The position numbers and the translations under genes are program-made. This document shows positions 5,667 through 6,921 of a DNA stretch of 6,921 nt, one piece after another (within the stretch, counting starts at the first letter, position 1; every line of letters begins with the position of its first letter). Source of the DNA: a bacterium HR36 (GTDB taxonomy: Bacteria; Planctomycetota; Planctomycetia; Gemmatales; HRBIN36); contig BEIM01000190.1 of assembly GCA_002898995.1 (NCBI GenBank), positions 1 through 6,921 of the forward strand, given 5' to 3'. Below the pieces are notes generated by a model. That model was not told the origin of the DNA, did no database searches, and saw only the letters and a program-made list of their open reading frames with translations.

Positions 5667-6626
5667 ATGAACGGGAAAACGGTGGGCCAGGGGAGAGCTG
5701 TATCAAGCGCCAGCACAAGCCTGCATGCGGCTAGAGTAGGCTGGCAGGCTGGTGTTGGCTACTTGCTGGTGGCTGGGGTGATACTGCTGGCAGGTTGCGG
5801 CGAGGACTCGCAGGAAGCCAACTCGGCAACCCACGTAAGCACGACAGTACCGTCTGCGGATTCGGTGTCTGGGACGAAGGCTGCGCTTCCGGCAGCGTCG
5901 GAAGCCAGTAGTACCCCAGCCGCCAGCTGGAAACAGACACCGATTTACGCCTTCCTGCATCAGCCGTTTGAGGAGGCCGTGCAACCTGTAGTGCCGATGG
6001 GTGCCCGCCGGCCGCCCGACGTAACCATCACCGGGAAGTCGGTGGGCAAGCTTTACGAGGAAGTAAAACGGCGCTGGTCGGAAATCACGTTTGCGACACC
6101 GTCTGGGACGCTGCGGCAGCCGATAGCTGTGATGGACACGGAGCTGGGCGAACTTGAGCTGGCGCTACGGCCGGAAATTGCCCCCAATCATGTGCGGGCG
6201 TTCGTCGCGTTGGTAGAAAGCGGCTATTACGACGGGTTGTTTTTTGAGATACGCCTGGGGGATCGGAATGAACGCGCGTTGCCGCGCGCCATTGGCGGCG
6301 GTTCGCCCGAAGCTAATGCGCAGGACGCAGCAAGCATCGGCTTCTGGCTCAAGCCTGAGATTCTATTACCCGAACAGGCCAAAGCACGAGGAGTCCGCCA
6401 CCAGGCCGGCACGCTCTTCTGCCACTGGCTAGGCTGCTTTTTTTACATCGGCCTCAACGAGGCGCCTATGTGGGATGGTGAATTTGTCATTTTTGGCGAG
6501 GTGGTGCGTAATATAGAAGTGGCGGAACGAATTTATGACCGCTTGGGGGATGAGGGCAATCCGCCGCAGATTCGCAGTATGCGGATCACCTGGCGGGACA
6601 CTGGAAAGCCTGTGAGCGAGTTGTGA
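5667..6626 (+). CDS. Lipoprotein with a degenerate cyclophilin-type peptidyl-prolyl isomerase domain
   Basis: From ATG 5667 the protein has 319 residues: an n-region with several basic residues, a hydrophobic segment (28-42), a textbook lipobox L-A-G-C (41-44), a Ser/Thr/Ala/Pro-rich linker (46-90), a conserved-looking segment (91-148), and a cyclophilin-like domain (about 150-310). Family hallmarks are PIAVMDTELGELELALRPEIAPNHVRAFVALV (152-183, quoted for its strand and APNHVRAF pattern), GYYDGLFFE (186-194), GCFFYIG (256-262) and DGEFVIFGEVV (270-280). The usual FHR...QGGD catalytic stretch reads FFE...IGGGSP (192-214), so the catalytic arginine is missing and normal isomerase activity is doubtful. 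It is probably anchored outside the cytoplasmic membrane. The ATG is chosen because AGGA lies eight bases upstream; GTG 5601 and ATG 5631 are in-frame alternatives with poor binding sites. Its stop codon overlaps the predicted promoter of the SRP RNA. Confidence 0.85.
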   Translation: MNGKTVGQGRAVSSASTSLHAARVGWQAGVGYLLVAGVILLAGCGEDSQEANSATHVSTTVPSADSVSGTKAALPAASEASSTPAASWKQTPIYAFLHQPFEEAVQPVVPMGARRPPDVTITGKSVGKLYEEVKRRWSEITFATPSGTLRQPIAVMDTELGELELALRPEIAPNHVRAFVALVESGYYDGLFFEIRLGDRNERALPRAIGGGSPEANAQDAASIGFWLKPEILLPEQAKARGVRHQAGTLFCHWLGCFFYIGLNEAPMWDGEFVIFGEVVRNIEVAERIYDRLGDEGNPPQIRSMRITWRDTGKPVSEL

Positions 6627-6630
6627 TAAT
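6602..6630 (+). promoter_or_regulatory. Extended -10 promoter for the SRP RNA
   Basis: TGGAAA (6602-6607) and GATAAT (6625-6630) are 17 bp apart, and TG at 6622-6623 provides the extended -10 element. The predicted start near 6637 lies just before the 5' end of the folded SRP RNA. The -10 box overlaps the TGA stop codon of the cyclophilin-type gene, so the RNA gene begins immediately where the protein gene ends. Confidence 0.58.
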
Positions 6631-6643
6631 GAATGGCTAGCAT

Positions 6644-6773
6644 GTCCGCGGTAAGGGGCTGACAGGGGACCCACGCAAAGGGGAGTCGTGAACCTGGTCA
6701 GGCCGAAAGGAGCAGCCATAAGCGATGGCCTCTTGTGCGCTGGATCATCCTCTGGCAGCTACCTGCCGCGGGC
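6644..6773 (+). ncRNA. ffs: Signal recognition particle RNA (4.5S-like, small bacterial type)
   Basis: The conserved domain IV is recognisable by eye: AACCTGGTCAGG (6691-6702), loop region CCGAAAGG (6703-6710), AGCAGCCATAAGCGA (6711-6725), then CTCTGGCAGCTACCTGCC (6750-6767), as in bacterial SRP RNAs. The arms fold into the expected long hairpin: GTCCGCGG (6644-6651) pairs with CCGCGGGC (6766-6773), GGTA with TACC, GCTG with CAGC, and AGGGGA with TCCTCT. The RNA binds Ffh and targets ribosomes making membrane or secreted proteins through FtsY. The apical loop is GAAA on a two-base-pair stem, one pair shorter than in E. coli 4.5S RNA. A TTTT (6777-6780) follows the closing stem and may terminate transcription. 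Mature ends are estimated from pairing, within perhaps ten bases. The following dnaX gene matches known bacterial gene order. Confidence 0.93.
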
Positions 6774-6780
6774 GCCTTTT
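6766..6780 (+). terminator. Possible SRP RNA terminator
   Basis: The closing stem of the SRP RNA ends in CCGCGGGC followed by GCC and TTTT (6777-6780). The 3' arm of the long hairpin plus this short T-run could act as an intrinsic terminator, although four T is short and some transcripts may read on into dnaX thirty bases later. Confidence 0.35.
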
Positions 6781-6809
6781 GTGTGCAGCAGCTAGCAGTT
6801 GGAAAAAGC

Positions 6810-6921
6810 ATGGCCAGGCGAACACGTCCAGAACCGAATCCAGCAGCGTCTTCCTCTAAGGAAAGCGATACCAGCAGGCCTGCGCCTGCAAGTCCTTACA
6901 CGGTGTTGGCGCGGCGGTATC
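6810..6921 (+). CDS. dnaX: DNA polymerase III gamma/tau subunit, N-terminus only
   Basis: Only 37 codons are visible before the right edge. After a polar Ser/Pro/Ala-rich leader of about 28 residues, the sequence PYTVLARRY (29-37) matches the nearly invariant opening of DnaX proteins, which bind ATP and load the sliding clamp in the replisome. Most DnaX proteins start directly at this motif, so the leader is an extra N-terminal extension. The ATG has only a weak upstream GGAAAA. An in-frame GTG at 6783 is possible but would sit immediately after the SRP RNA terminator region. The position just downstream of the SRP RNA is a conserved bacterial arrangement and strengthens the call. Confidence 0.78.
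   Translation, partial: MARRTRPEPNPAASSSKESDTSRPAPASPYTVLARRY

Overview
The window looks like a piece of a Planctomycetota chromosome, most likely from the Gemmatales side. This is an inference from gene content, because no rRNA is present. The pointers are a secreted protein with a TTxFTxPL...G.VDY N-terminus that I associate with planctomycetes, a DUF1570-like HExxH lipoprotein, a 91-residue conserved small protein of the same flavour, moderately high GC, and a mix of ATG, GTG and probable TTG starts.

Layout: five genes lie on the minus strand. From left to right they are a truncated secreted protein (1-757), a glycosyltransferase fused to a SerB-like HAD phosphatase (1299-2699), a seven-helix Bax-inhibitor-1/YccA membrane protein (2941-3693), a putative zinc-peptidase lipoprotein (3805-4770), and a 91-aa small protein (4963-5238). 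After a 428-bp divergent intergenic region the plus strand carries a lipoprotein with a degenerate cyclophilin domain (5667-6626), the bacterial signal recognition particle RNA (about 6644-6773), and the first 37 codons of dnaX, which runs off the right edge. SRP RNA next to dnaX is a known bacterial arrangement (for example scr-dnaX in Bacillus subtilis), which supports both calls.

Four sigma-70-type promoters can be read: a very good one for the 91-aa gene (TTGACA-17-TACACT), one for the YccA-like gene buried in the 3' end of its upstream neighbour (TTGAAA-16-TATAAT), one overlapping the stop codon of the cyclophilin gene and aimed at the SRP RNA (TGGAAA-17-TGTGATAAT), and a weaker one for the cyclophilin gene. 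Most genes therefore look separately transcribed rather than forming one operon.

The points most worth a second look are the GT81-like/HAD fusion (a possible one-protein route to glucosylglycerate or a related solute), a 25-bp repeat present twice in the YccA-like leader with one copy running into the ribosome binding site, a cyclophilin domain without its catalytic arginine, a shortened apical stem with a GAAA loop in the SRP RNA, and two intergenic stretches rich in inverted repeats. No mobile element, CRISPR array or tRNA was found.
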